IMG/VR virus record: IMGVR_UViG_3300036768_001194 | Span: 1-33,682 of that record | Source of the DNA: a virus | Direction: 5' to 3' (one strand) | DNA length: 33,682 nucleotides | In this document: positions 7,339 to 15,738 of the stretch, piece by piece | Layout of the letters: the number at the start of each line of letters is the position of its first letter | Position numbering within the stretch: the first letter of the stretch is position 1 | Made by a program: the position numbers and the translations under genes | The notes under the pieces: model-generated | What the model was told of the DNA's origin: nothing | Seen by the model: only the letters and a program-made list of their open reading frames with translations | Database searches by the model: none

Positions 7339-7995
7339 TCAGATGATTCGTGTGATGTACGGCGTCAGCAGTTGCGTTACACCGAGCGTGATTTCCTGCG
7401 TTGTCTGCACCTCAGTTGCCGAGCGATTCTCGTAAAAGTGGCCGACCAGGAGCAGGATTGCCTGTTGAACCGGATAGGGCACAACGCCCGCATCGGGCCA
7501 GCCGCATCGCATTTCGATTTTGACGGGCAGCGGCCTGGTTGGGTCAGAAGGCGGCCAGAACACCGCGCGAGCATAACCCTGGGGCATGTCGCTGCTGAAC
7601 CACGGGCGAACTTTGCGGCTTATGAGATAGGGCGGATTTGTTCCGAGTGCCAGCGAGTAATCGTCAGGCGGCAACGTGGTCAGAGTTCCTGACGTGTCAA
7701 AGTATTCGACTTTGATTATTTCCGCGACAGGATAGAACGGAAGAATCAGTTGCGGCGCGTCGCGCCATGTGGTCTCCCAGCGATAACGCGAGTTGACGAC
7801 GACTAAACCGTGCATGTCTAGGAGCCACTTCGTCGCGGTGCGGACGAGCGATTCGAGATATGCGTCTTCTGTGTTCGTGTAAACGCGGCATTGCTGACGT
7901 GCGCGTTCAACCGAGACAGGCAACCAGGTGCCCTCTTCGAGCAGCGTGAACGTTCCGCCCTGCAACAGCTCGTTCAGTGCCGTTACTGTGTGCAT
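7339..7995 (-). CDS. Head-tail connector protein, HK97 gp6-like
   Basis: A 218-residue protein of the phage gp6/gp15 connector family, which forms a ring below the portal. The segment AYLESLVRTATKWLLDMHG gives the characteristic helical start, followed by RWETTWRDAPQLILPFYPVA and the IKVEYFDTSGTLTTLPPDDY strand pair. Near the end, PVKIEMRCGWPDAGVVPYPV leads into QQAILLLVGHFYENRSA, which matches the family signature of a C-G-W/Y-x-x-x-x-x-v-P x x i x x A i l l l v x h w Y x x R. The order MCP, small protein, gp6, adaptor, gp10, neck is standard. It begins 49 bp after the preceding small gene. Confidence 0.82.
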   Translation of the reverse strand: MHTVTALNELLQGGTFTLLEEGTWLPVSVERARQQCRVYTNTEDAYLESLVRTATKWLLDMHGLVVVNSRYRWETTWRDAPQLILPFYPVAEIIKVEYFDTSGTLTTLPPDDYSLALGTNPPYLISRKVRPWFSSDMPQGYARAVFWPPSDPTRPLPVKIEMRCGWPDAGVVPYPVQQAILLLVGHFYENRSATEVQTTQEITLGVTQLLTPYITRII

Positions 7996-8043
7996 CGCCG
8001 ACCTCGTGAAGGCGGGGCCGGGCAGCCAGTGAAGGCTGCCCGG

Positions 8044-8262
8044 CTACGCGGGAGGAGGACGCAACCGTCTGCGGTGTGGCGAGCGGTGCGATGTGTCAAG
8101 TGAATGTGTCTCGACTTCGCGTTGCACAGGCTCAGCTTGTCCAGTTGCAATCAGCCTCTGTGCAACGGTAGCTGGCAGCGTTACCTCCTGGCCAGGCTCA
8201 GCATAGATGCCGTGCCCGGACAAGTAAGTCGTCAGCCGCACTGTCATCGTGGTGTCAGTCAT
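8044..8262 (-). CDS. Small head-region protein, unknown function
   Basis: This 72-residue protein is encoded just downstream of the major capsid gene (5 bp gap). The first half, VRLTTYLSGHGIYAEPGQEV then LPATVAQRLIATGQAEPV, resembles the short proteins often found between capsid and connector genes in HK97-like phages, where a strand, a P-G-x-x-v-x-L-P turn and an A-x-x-L-i-x-x-G-x-A helix recur. The tail is basic and probably disordered. It could be a minor capsid or connector accessory protein. No catalytic motif is visible. Confidence 0.6.
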   Translation of the reverse strand: MTDTTMTVRLTTYLSGHGIYAEPGQEVTLPATVAQRLIATGQAEPVQREVETHSLDTSHRSPHRRRLRPPPA

Positions 8263-8267
8263 TAGTA

Positions 8268-9548
8268 TTATGCGGCCGTCTTGAGTGCCACAATCGGATG
8301 GCTGCCGGCATCGAGCAGTCGTGAGTCGTGTCGGCTGAACAGGATGAACGCGACCTGGTCGCTGACAGCGTACAGTTCAGCCGCCTGAATCAAACGCATT
8401 TCAGCGACGTCGCGGATAACAAAACGGGACCAATCACCGAAGAGCACGACCTTCTTATCGGCGGCAAGCTCAGGGAACCAGCGGTTGATGACGACGGGAT
8501 ACCCGAACAATGTGTCGGGAAACTCAGTGTTCATCGCGCGCTGCTGCTCAATGAGATAGCGACCAGTGCTGTCTTTGAGTTTGCGAATCGCCACAAGCGT
8601 TGATTCGTGCATCATAAAGACAGCGTTACGGCGATAAATCGGATCGAGCTTGTGGATCAAGTCCAGCAGTTCGTCTGCCGTAATCGCGTTCTGCGCAGCT
8701 GCTGTTACTGCAACGTACGCGGCCGTTACAGCACCTTCGGGCTGATTGACACCGCTGCCGATCGCGAAGTGTTCCTCAGTTCCGCGGGCCAGGCGTTCAG
8801 CCAGGATTCGCGGCAGCTCGCGGTCAAGTCCGACTGCGTTGTCTTCCAGCAACTCACTCGTGATGCGAACAGCTGTCCCGTACTTGTATGCGTTGAAAAC
8901 CTTGTGCGCAAAACCGACTCCCGTGAAACTTACATCCGTTGCTTCGCCGACGATTGCCGCCTTGCTGGCAGTGTCGTCAGCGAGCGGCCAGCGCAACTCA
9001 GCGCCTGTATCGGTGCGGATGACACGTGCCACGCGGCGGATGTTTGAGTTCTGAATGAGAGCGCGTTCCAGCTCGCCCGAGAAATCCACGGGCACAGTGT
9101 AACCGCCAGCAGTCGCTGGACTGACTTGGAGTTGACGCAGTTCAGCTGACGTGAGCAGCGAGAAGCTCAATTCACGTGCATCCAGACGCACACCGTACTG
9201 CTCGCAGAGTTCGTGCTCTTCGTCGCTGATTGCCCGACCAGAGCGGAACTTGATCCATGCAGCGAGAGCTTGAGTGGGCAACACGCGATGGAACGGAAGC
9301 GGAGCGCCTTTCATCACGGGCGGTTTCGGGGCGGGAGCTGCCGGTTCAAAAAGCTCTCTTTCGAGTTTTGCGAGATGTTGCTGTCGTGCAATCAACTCGC
9401 CGAGACGGTCGTATTCGCGGTTCAGATGTTCCCACTGCGCGTTCTCTTCAGCGGTGAAATCGCGGTACTCTTTCTCAACACGCTCGCAGAGTTCGCGCAT
9501 ACGCTTAGCGAGTTTCAGACGTTCCTCACGCAGTGCCTGCAGGTTCAT
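8268..9548 (-). CDS. Major capsid protein, HK97 fold, with delta scaffold domain
   Basis: From the ATG at 9548 the protein has 426 residues. The first hundred or so are a charged coiled coil (LREERLKLAKRMRELCERVE and on), typical of the fused delta or scaffold domain removed by the prohead protease. The mature part begins around the ISDEEHELCEQYGVRLDARE region. Family hallmarks include GGYTVPVDFSGELERALIQN, VGEATDVSFTGVGFAHKVFN, AVRITSELLEDNAVGLDREL, GSGVNQPEGAV and FGYPVVINRWFPEL. The frame extends upstream to a TTG at 9596, but ATG 9548 fits the family start better. It lies directly after the protease gene, as expected. Confidence 0.93.
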   Translation of the reverse strand: MNLQALREERLKLAKRMRELCERVEKEYRDFTAEENAQWEHLNREYDRLGELIARQQHLAKLERELFEPAAPAPKPPVMKGAPLPFHRVLPTQALAAWIKFRSGRAISDEEHELCEQYGVRLDARELSFSLLTSAELRQLQVSPATAGGYTVPVDFSGELERALIQNSNIRRVARVIRTDTGAELRWPLADDTASKAAIVGEATDVSFTGVGFAHKVFNAYKYGTAVRITSELLEDNAVGLDRELPRILAERLARGTEEHFAIGSGVNQPEGAVTAAYVAVTAAAQNAITADELLDLIHKLDPIYRRNAVFMMHESTLVAIRKLKDSTGRYLIEQQRAMNTEFPDTLFGYPVVINRWFPELAADKKVVLFGDWSRFVIRDVAEMRLIQAAELYAVSDQVAFILFSRHDSRLLDAGSHPIVALKTAA

Positions 9549-9638
9549 GCGATGTCTCACACTGACCTTTCGCGCTACGGCGCGAATTGAACGCAAGTCT
9601 AAAGCGTGCGAAACGAAGGTTACGCGGTTGTTCGCTTG

Positions 9639-10721
9639 CTACACATCCGCAGCAGCCAGTCGCAGTTTCGCTTCAGCAACTCGCAGTCGCGCGGTTACAA
9701 GCGATGTCGGCCGCGAGTGGAATTCAGGTGGCTCCATGTCGAACTGGGCGTAGTGCTTGGCCAGGTGTTCGTACACGCCCTTGCGGTCTGACTCAGGAAT
9801 GTCAACGCCGCCACGGGCGCCCAGTAGCGCCTGCATCGCCGCAATCACACCAGCACGCGAAACGACCAGCTCGCCGTCGCGTATGTCGTGATGTGGCAGC
9901 TTGTACGCTCCGAACGTTTCAGCGTTTTCCGAATCGTACCAAGCGAACGCACGGCGATACTTAGCCCAGTCCATGTTGTCTTCGCCACCCGCCCAGGCAC
10001 GCACACGAGCAAGCGCTGCTTCCGCGTCCCAGCTGTCGCTGTCAAGTGTGGGTGTTGCTTCGTAGGGCACAACGCCTCGGTGTTCGGCCTGCTGAAAAAA
10101 GACGCGGCTGCGAGTGATGACGTGCTCGCGCCAGCTGGCGAGTTCTGCAGTTGTTGCCGGGAAAGCTGGAATCGCAACCGGACCGAGTTCGACCAGGTCA
10201 ACTTCGTCCAGCCACCGAATGAGTGTCTCGCCGTCCTGTTCAAATGTCTCTTTGCGCACAAAGAACGCAATCGAGCTGCCACGCACATCGCCGCGGGCAA
10301 TCAGATGCAACAGGTCGGACGCCAGTTCTGTCGGCGGCATGTCAATCTCATACCACAGACCGCGTGCATCCTTACCAATTCGCAGTGTGCCACTGGAACG
10401 GCGGCCAAGCAGGTTGTTCAGGTCGTGATTGAACGACGCGACGACGTCGTGGTTCGAGTCTGCGAGAATTGCGTCGAACGCGGTTGGCCGCACTCTTTCA
10501 GCTACGCCACCCCACGCGAACTCGGTGTTGGGAGAGCCATCATAAAAGACGGCGGCGTAACCGCGGACGCGCGGCATCTCCTGGTCGTCTCGCGTGATGA
10601 CCAGCTCAGAGGGCCACTCACGTTTTTCGAGGTCACGGGCAGTATTTCTCGCAGAGCTGGCGGACAACGCGGTCGGCGAAGTAATCGGTCGGCTCTTTGT
10701 GGAATCTAATCGCTTCTGCAT
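9639..10721 (-). CDS. HK97-type prohead protease with C-terminal extension
   Basis: A U35-family serine protease that matures the capsid. The core is clear: VRGYAAVFYDGS at 52-63, SFNHDLNNLLGR with the catalytic His at about 99, and DVRGSSIAFFV with the catalytic Ser at about 149-150. After about residue 215 comes an extension (WDAEAALARVRAWAGG, then KLPHHDIRDGELVVSRAGVI and GGVDIPESDRKGVYEHLAKH) of a kind often fused to phage proheads and self-cleaved. The start is unsettled. ATG 10721 has a good GAGGAG site but would overlap the upstream gene by 89 bp and gives an atypical Ser/Thr-rich leader. ATG 10577 gives a normal N-terminus but has GGAG right against it. Confidence 0.9.
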   Translation of the reverse strand: MQKRLDSTKSRPITSPTALSASSARNTARDLEKREWPSELVITRDDQEMPRVRGYAAVFYDGSPNTEFAWGGVAERVRPTAFDAILADSNHDVVASFNHDLNNLLGRRSSGTLRIGKDARGLWYEIDMPPTELASDLLHLIARGDVRGSSIAFFVRKETFEQDGETLIRWLDEVDLVELGPVAIPAFPATTAELASWREHVITRSRVFFQQAEHRGVVPYEATPTLDSDSWDAEAALARVRAWAGGEDNMDWAKYRRAFAWYDSENAETFGAYKLPHHDIRDGELVVSRAGVIAAMQALLGARGGVDIPESDRKGVYEHLAKHYAQFDMEPPEFHSRPTSLVTARLRVAEAKLRLAAADV

Positions 10722-10935
10722 AGGTCATCTCCTCTACCTGGTCGGCGTCGCAATCAAGCACTTCGCAGTACGCTCGGAAGTACCTGCCAACGACGGCGTG
10801 GTTTTTCTCACGCAGCACTTCAGTCGTCAGCTTTGTTCGCTTGACGAGGCGTTCTGCGCACTTTTTGATTCGCCACACCGCGTGGCGGATAAGCTCCGTG
10901 GTTGCTTGTCGGATGCTTTCAGGAGTGAGTGGCAT
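10633..10935 (-). CDS. Small protein between portal and protease genes, unknown
   Basis: A 100-residue protein from ATG 10935 (a longer start at 10983 would overlap the portal gene by 65 bp). It is mostly helical and charged (PESIRQATTELIRHAVWRIK, RAYCEVLDCDADQVEEMTYA, DYFADRVVRQLCEKYC). I do not recognise the family. Its start overlaps the portal stop by 17 bp and its end runs into the protease reading frame, so it belongs to the head operon. The long overlap with the longest protease frame means that either this protein's tail or the protease's first 48 residues is the real coding reading. Confidence 0.55.
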   Translation of the reverse strand: MPLTPESIRQATTELIRHAVWRIKKCAERLVKRTKLTTEVLREKNHAVVGRYFRAYCEVLDCDADQVEEMTYAEAIRFHKEPTDYFADRVVRQLCEKYCP

Positions 10936-12256
10936 CTTGGTCGTCCGGCTCTTCGGCATCGGACACAGCGTCGGCAGTGTCATCGCTAGTGTCTCCGTTG
11001 TCCCCCTGCGAACTTGGCTGCTGCGGCTGTTGTGTCATTCCACTGTCAACGGGCGGAGTCAGCGTAACGTTCAGTGGCACGAAGGCGCGGTCTCCGTCGG
11101 GCAGCGGGTTCAGCGACTCTTTCGCACGCACTTCGTTTCGCGTCAGGAAGCCAGCCTGAATGCCCTGCGTGTAGGCGCGGTAACGCGATTCCAGGTCGGT
11201 GCGCACTAACGCCCCGCGCTCAAACTCGATGTACATGTTCTCCTGCTCGTCTTCGCTGAGCAACTTCACCATCATCTCCTGTTCAATTGCGACAAGAATC
11301 GGGTCGAGAGATTCGGACAGATACGATGTCATTTCCGCTTCGAGTGAGGCGTAGCTGGTGCGGCTTGGATCGCCGACTTTGGAACTGGGCACGTTGCCGA
11401 ACGCGGCGATGTTGCGCAAGGACGCGAGCAACGTCGCGGTCATCTCCGCTTCACGTGAGTTGATCTGAAACGTCTTGATGTCAACATCGCCGTCCAGCAC
11501 CGCGACACGATGCGCGTTCTCGGCGGTGTACATTCTCTCGAACGCTTCGCGTATCGCACGCCTCGCCTGGTCGTTGAGCTGACGGCGATACACAAGAGCC
11601 ATGCTGGGACGCGCGTAGTTTCTGAACAGTGCGCCCACGAAACGCCGAATCGCAATCCATGCTGCGATGTCTTCACGCGCAACTTTCCACAAAGGCACGC
11701 CAGCCAAGCCGTCAGCGGTGACGATGCGAACGTGAATCATGTCGTCGGCAGCAACGTCCATTACGTTCGCGCCGTCGGTCATGGGATGTGGTGGCGATGT
11801 GTACTGGTCGAGACCGCTCGAACGGGGCAGCGTTACTCGGTAGTAGAGAGTTCCATCACTGTCGCGCTGAATCGCAACATTCGGAGCTTCGATTGGCCAC
11901 AACTCGATTGGCGTTCCTGCCCGGTTGCGGCGCACGTACACATAACCGTTACCATGCAGCACCGCGTTCCACACAAGTGCGTTTTTGAGTGCGTACGCAG
12001 TCATCTCCGGGTTGGGTTTTAGCCTGAGCAACTTCGCAACGGGATGGTTTCTTACAAGTTGACGCGAACCGTCATCTGCGACGCGGTACAACTTGAGCGG
12101 CACTTTCGCTACATCGCGCGCGAGCATCGAAACAACGCGGTAAAAAGGCGCGACCGTCAGCGCTGCTTTCGGGGTAACACGAATACCCGGCGCAGTGCGC
12201 GCGTCAAAAAAGTCCAGAAGTTCAAGACCCACTAGCGGATTGCTGTTGCTGCTCAT
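10919..12256 (-). CDS. Portal protein, HK97 family
   Basis: This 445-residue protein forms the dodecameric channel through which DNA enters the head. Recognisable family blocks are VAPFYRVVSMLARDVAKVPL near the start, HPVAKLLRLKPNPEMTAYAL, HGNGYVYVRRNRAGTPIELW, VPLWKVAREDIAAWIAIRRF, and NVPSSKVGDPSRTSYASLEA in the C-terminal third, which is the usual L-g-V-P-x-x-l-x-g..t-y-s-n-x-E motif. The C-terminal 35 residues are acidic and low-complexity. It is the first gene of the leftward head operon. A 94-bp divergent gap separates it from the rightward tail operon, so that gap should hold promoters for both directions, though I could not pick a convincing one. Confidence 0.93.
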   Translation of the reverse strand: MSSNSNPLVGLELLDFFDARTAPGIRVTPKAALTVAPFYRVVSMLARDVAKVPLKLYRVADDGSRQLVRNHPVAKLLRLKPNPEMTAYALKNALVWNAVLHGNGYVYVRRNRAGTPIELWPIEAPNVAIQRDSDGTLYYRVTLPRSSGLDQYTSPPHPMTDGANVMDVAADDMIHVRIVTADGLAGVPLWKVAREDIAAWIAIRRFVGALFRNYARPSMALVYRRQLNDQARRAIREAFERMYTAENAHRVAVLDGDVDIKTFQINSREAEMTATLLASLRNIAAFGNVPSSKVGDPSRTSYASLEAEMTSYLSESLDPILVAIEQEMMVKLLSEDEQENMYIEFERGALVRTDLESRYRAYTQGIQAGFLTRNEVRAKESLNPLPDGDRAFVPLNVTLTPPVDSGMTQQPQQPSSQGDNGDTSDDTADAVSDAEEPDDQDATHS

Positions 12257-12350
12257 GCACGCGAGCTTACGACGTGCGAACGCCTAAATCGCACGCAATA
12301 ACATCGCAACTGCGGGTCGCTTTCGATCTGCGCGAAATGGGAGCGCAATT

Positions 12351-12686
12351 ATGCCTCTACCTTGGGATGGCATTACCTTCTCCGGCCCCGGCATCAGCGG
12401 CAAGGTGCGACGCATTAGCGGCACGGCCGGGTCGGCTCAGCGCGTTGACGTAACGGCCTTGGCAGACGCAAAACGCGTTTACCTGCCTGGACTTCCTGAA
12501 GATGGCGAGTTGACGTTCGAGATCATCTCCCCCGGCGCCCTCTCTCCACCCAGCGCTGGCACCACTGGAACGTGCACAGTCGGCTCTGTTAGCTGGTCAT
12601 GCATGATTACCGGCGTGGATGTAAACGTCAGTGTCGGTGAGGCCCCTGTCATTACTGTGAAGGTGGCGGCAGTTGAAACATCATAA
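12351..12686 (+). CDS. Probable major tail tube protein
   Basis: This 111-residue beta-rich protein opens the rightward tail operon. Gly, Thr and Val content is high, with alternating strands (GITFSGPGISGKVRRISGTA, VDVTALADAKRVYLPGLPED, ELTFEIISPG, VGEAPVITVKVAAVETS). The v-D-v-T-x-x-x-D and P-G-x-x-d-x-g-e-l-x-f-e-i pattern is common in small siphophage tail tube proteins. Its place immediately before the tail assembly chaperones and tape measure is the standard position for the tube gene. GGGAG precedes the ATG by eight bases. Assignment is from pattern and gene order. Confidence 0.65.
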   Translation: MPLPWDGITFSGPGISGKVRRISGTAGSAQRVDVTALADAKRVYLPGLPEDGELTFEIISPGALSPPSAGTTGTCTVGSVSWSCMITGVDVNVSVGEAPVITVKVAAVETS

Positions 12687-12753
12687 CAGGGGTGAGCTGC
12701 GCCGAAGGTGACGGCGCAATTCGCCAAGGTCCGCTTCGTGTGATGCCACAGCC

Positions 12754-13092
12754 ATGACACTGCACCCTGACCCGATTGCAGTCGAATACCGCGGCAACAC
12801 CGTCTGGGTACACGCCCCGACGCCACGCGACTTTTTCGAGGTGAACGTGTACCTTGCTAACGACCCGCGCACGTCCGCGGTGAGCGAGCAAGACCGCACG
12901 ACGCGTCTAGGACTTCTGCTTGGGCTGCAATGTGCCCGTAAGGGCCAGGAGCGCACCAGCGAGCGGTTGTTTCCCGACCTGGCGACAGCAGAGGAATCGT
13001 GCCCGTTCGATTTAGCAACGCAGTTAGCGGTGGCAGTCGGCAAGTTTCTGCGCGGAGTTGAAGACCAAAAAAAATTCTCCGACACGACCTGA
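12754..13092 (+). CDS. Tail assembly chaperone, gpG-like
   Basis: This 112-residue protein precedes a DUF4035-type gene and the tape measure gene, the place of lambda gpG-like chaperones, which coat the tape measure protein while the tail is built. The sequence is a strand pair (PIAVEYRGNTVWVHAPTPRD) followed by helices (DLATQLAVAVGKFLRGVEDQ). A run of eight A residues at 13067-13074 near its 3' end sits in the correct phase for -1 slippage into the next gene, as in lambda G/GT. Its stop TGA overlaps the next ATG by one base. Confidence 0.68.
   Translation: MTLHPDPIAVEYRGNTVWVHAPTPRDFFEVNVYLANDPRTSAVSEQDRTTRLGLLLGLQCARKGQERTSERLFPDLATAEESCPFDLATQLAVAVGKFLRGVEDQKKFSDTT
13067..13074 (+). other. 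Slippery A8 site for -1 frameshift (G to GT)
   Basis: The run of eight A residues includes an A-AAA-AAA heptamer whose two AAA codons lie in the frame of the upstream chaperone gene. Slipping back one base enters the frame of the downstream DUF4035 gene. That frame has no stop between 13074 and its ATG at 13092, so a fusion of about 227 residues would result. Programmed -1 slippage at this point is conserved in many long-tailed phages. The event itself is inferred. Confidence 0.65.
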
Positions 13093-13415
13093 TGTTGCGG
13101 TTCGTGCTGCGCCTCGCGCTCCGGCTCGGCAAGACATTAGCGGAGATAGCGGACATGAGCTGGAGCGAATTGCAACTGTGGGCAGCATATTATCAGCTCG
13201 AACCCTGGGGCGAAGAACGCAGCGACTTGCGTGCCGGCATCATTGCGAGCACAATCGCAAACGTTTACCGCGACGCATCACGTGAACCGTTCAGCCCACT
13301 TGATTTCATGCCCGACTTCGCCGAAGACCGCGGCCCGCAACCGGGTAGGTTCTACGAGCCTAAGACCGTCCAAGAGGCCGAAGCCCTTGTGCGATTTTTC
13401 CTGGGGATTAAGTAA
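13092..13415 (+). CDS. Tail assembly chaperone T domain (DUF4035-like)
   Basis: This 107-residue protein carries the DUF4035/minor tail T pattern: LRLGKTLAEIADMSWSELQL followed by AAYYQLEPWGEERSDLRAGI and then IASTIANVYRD with a SPLDFMPDF segment. In the family these blocks read l-g-x-t-l-a-E-l, s-x-x-E-l-x-x-w-x-a-y-x-x-l-e-P-w-G-x-x-r-x-D, and d-F-m-p. It is probably made mainly as the C-terminal part of a frameshifted fusion with the upstream chaperone, which would recruit the tape measure to the tube. The TAATG junction at 13412-13416 couples it to the tape measure gene. Confidence 0.78.
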   Translation: MLRFVLRLALRLGKTLAEIADMSWSELQLWAAYYQLEPWGEERSDLRAGIIASTIANVYRDASREPFSPLDFMPDFAEDRGPQPGRFYEPKTVQEAEALVRFFLGIK

Positions 13416-15730
13416 TGCCCGAAATCGGTGTACGTATCAGTGCTGACGCAATCGAGTTTATCAACGCTATCAAGCGCGTTGAGAAACAGACCGAAGACTT
13501 TCGCAAGTCGTTTGAGACGAAGATGGAAAGTGTCAGCTCGCTGGCAAAGAAAGCGCTCGGCGCATTCGTCGCGTTCCAGGGTCTCGCGGGGCTGAAGGAG
13601 TTTACCAACTCGGTGGACGCAATTATCAAAAGCTCGCGAGCGCTGGGAGAGTCTGCAGAAGCGTTCGCCAACATCGCTGGCAAAGCGAGCCTAGCAGGCG
13701 TCAGCACAGAGGCGCTGCAGACGGGACTACACCGGCTCCAGCGGGCGCTGGCTGAGGCACAGTCAGGAAGCGGTGAAGCAGCTGACGCTCTGGCGCAACT
13801 GGGTCTGAGTGCGGACGAGCTGGTCGGACTGCCGCTCGAAGAGAAGTTGAAAAAGATTGTTACCGCCATGCAATCGTTGAACCAGGAGTCACGCGAGGCT
13901 GTGGCGCACGCCCTGTTTGGTCGAGGTGGGCACGAGTTTCTCAAGTTGCGACCGCAAGACCTGGAAGGCGGGCCCGGCCTGATGTCGCGTGCGTTCGGTG
14001 CTATCGGCAAAGAAGGTCAAAACCAAATCGAGGAACTGAACAACTCGTTTGCCAAAATGGGCGGGGTTGCGAAATCCATCAGCACTCTCATCGTTGCCAG
14101 CCTGGCTCCCGCAATCAACTCTGTCGCTGCGGCAGTGGTCAACTTCACGAAGTTTCTGCTCGACAACGCTGCCACTGTGATGACACTGATTCGCACAGCG
14201 TTAGCAGTCGCAGGCGCGTTTCTCGCGTGGCGTGCGGTGATTATGGCGGTAACAGCGGCGATGGCTGTGTACCGCGCAGCGCTACTTGCCGTGGCCGCGG
14301 TGAAGGCGTTTCTGGTTGCGTTGACCGGGCCAGTCGGCATCGCGCTTGTCGCAACGGCGGTAGCTGCGTCGAGTCTCGCAGTCGCGGCTGCGTCGCAGAT
14401 GGGTTTGTTCAGCGACAAAGCCCAGGAGTCTGCCGACAACGCTAAAGAGCTTGCGGTAGCAGCACGCCAAGTTGCTGATGGCGCCAAAGGTTTTGCCACC
14501 ATTGCTCAGGTTGCTGTGGGCACCACGCAGGCGGCAAAGGAAGCTGCGGAGGCGGTGAAAAAACTCGACGACGAGATGAGCAAAGCCTTCGCAGAGCGGC
14601 AGAAGTCAGCGGTCCTGGCGGTCAATCTCGACGTTCCGAAATTCGCCGTTGATATCACGCAGCAGTTTGACGATGCGCATGCAAAAGCGACAGAAAAGCT
14701 CCGCCAAATCCGCGAAGCGATTGCGCAGGTTGAGGCTGAGTTTCGCCGGTTGGAGCCAGCTGGTCAGGCGGCGATGCGAGCGATGGCCGGAGCCGCAGAG
14801 CCAGACGAACAAACCAAAGCTGTCCTGAACGCATGGACTCAGGTTGGCGGTTTGCTCGCAAAACTGCGTGAACAAGAGCGACAGGCTGTCGCTGAGCTGG
14901 CTCAGTTGGAGCAGAAGCGTGCCCAGCAACTTCGCGTTGTCGCTGAGACCGAAGCGAACAAACGCATCCGCGAATTGAACGAAGAAGTTGATAAGCTCCT
15001 GGGCCACGACTGGGACAGGTTCCTATCGCAACTCCAGAAAGCAGGTGCACCGCAAGGCGCGATTGAACAACTCCAGTTCGCAAAGCAGGCGGCGGAAATC
15101 GCACAAGTAGCTAAGTCCGCCCGCGAGCTCGGTGAGGAACTCAATCGTGCGGCACTCGAAAACGAGCTACTCGCTCGCGGTTTCACACAGCAGGAAGCGA
15201 GACTGGAAATCCTGCGTCGTCAGATCGGCGAGGTGCGGCAAGGCGGTTTCCTCGACAAAGAGCGAGTTGATGCAATCAATAAAGCGTTCGCTGATGCAGC
15301 TGAAGCGGCGAGACGGCTAGGTGAAGCGACGCTATTGAAAGATGCTGCTGATGCGGTCAACCGCATGCGCGAGGCTGCGAGCGGCATTCCGCCCGCGTTT
15401 GCGGACGCGGCGCGAAATGCGGCACTGCTCGACATCGCACTGCAAAAGGGTCTGATTGGCGCGCAGGAGCACGCGCAGTTGCTGGAACAACTGTTTGCCC
15501 AGGTCGGTCAGAACATCATGCAGAACTTCTCGCAGATGCGACCCATCGTGAAGGGCAGCGTCGAAGAAGCGAGACTCTTGCTGCAACGTGAGGCGCAGGG
15601 ACAGGCGCGAGACATCGCACGTGAGATATTGCCACAGTTGGCCCAGCTGGCTCGTCAGCAGCTGGAAGCGCAGCACCGCATCGCGCGCGCTGTTGAACGA
15701 CAAGACGCGCCGCGAGTGGTCGGGCCGTAG
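13415..15730 (+). CDS. Tape measure protein
   Basis: At 771 residues this is one of the longest genes in the window. It is nearly all helical and Ala/Gln/Glu-rich, as expected of a protein that sets tail length. A hydrophobic region at about residues 258-326 (VAGAFLAWRAVIMAVTAAMA, then LVALTGPVGIALVATAVAAS) fits the membrane-active segments of tape measures. The N-terminus, ISADAIEFINAIKRVEKQTE, resembles the usual start of the family. From about 380 onward long coiled-coil stretches dominate. A length of 771 residues predicts a moderately short siphophage tail. No peptidase or lysozyme domain was recognised. Confidence 0.88.
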   Translation: MPEIGVRISADAIEFINAIKRVEKQTEDFRKSFETKMESVSSLAKKALGAFVAFQGLAGLKEFTNSVDAIIKSSRALGESAEAFANIAGKASLAGVSTEALQTGLHRLQRALAEAQSGSGEAADALAQLGLSADELVGLPLEEKLKKIVTAMQSLNQESREAVAHALFGRGGHEFLKLRPQDLEGGPGLMSRAFGAIGKEGQNQIEELNNSFAKMGGVAKSISTLIVASLAPAINSVAAAVVNFTKFLLDNAATVMTLIRTALAVAGAFLAWRAVIMAVTAAMAVYRAALLAVAAVKAFLVALTGPVGIALVATAVAASSLAVAAASQMGLFSDKAQESADNAKELAVAARQVADGAKGFATIAQVAVGTTQAAKEAAEAVKKLDDEMSKAFAERQKSAVLAVNLDVPKFAVDITQQFDDAHAKATEKLRQIREAIAQVEAEFRRLEPAGQAAMRAMAGAAEPDEQTKAVLNAWTQVGGLLAKLREQERQAVAELAQLEQKRAQQLRVVAETEANKRIRELNEEVDKLLGHDWDRFLSQLQKAGAPQGAIEQLQFAKQAAEIAQVAKSARELGEELNRAALENELLARGFTQQEARLEILRRQIGEVRQGGFLDKERVDAINKAFADAAEAARRLGEATLLKDAADAVNRMREAASGIPPAFADAARNAALLDIALQKGLIGAQEHAQLLEQLFAQVGQNIMQNFSQMRPIVKGSVEEARLLLQREAQGQARDIAREILPQLAQLARQQLEAQHRIARAVERQDAPRVVGP

Positions 15731-15738
15731 GGTGAACT

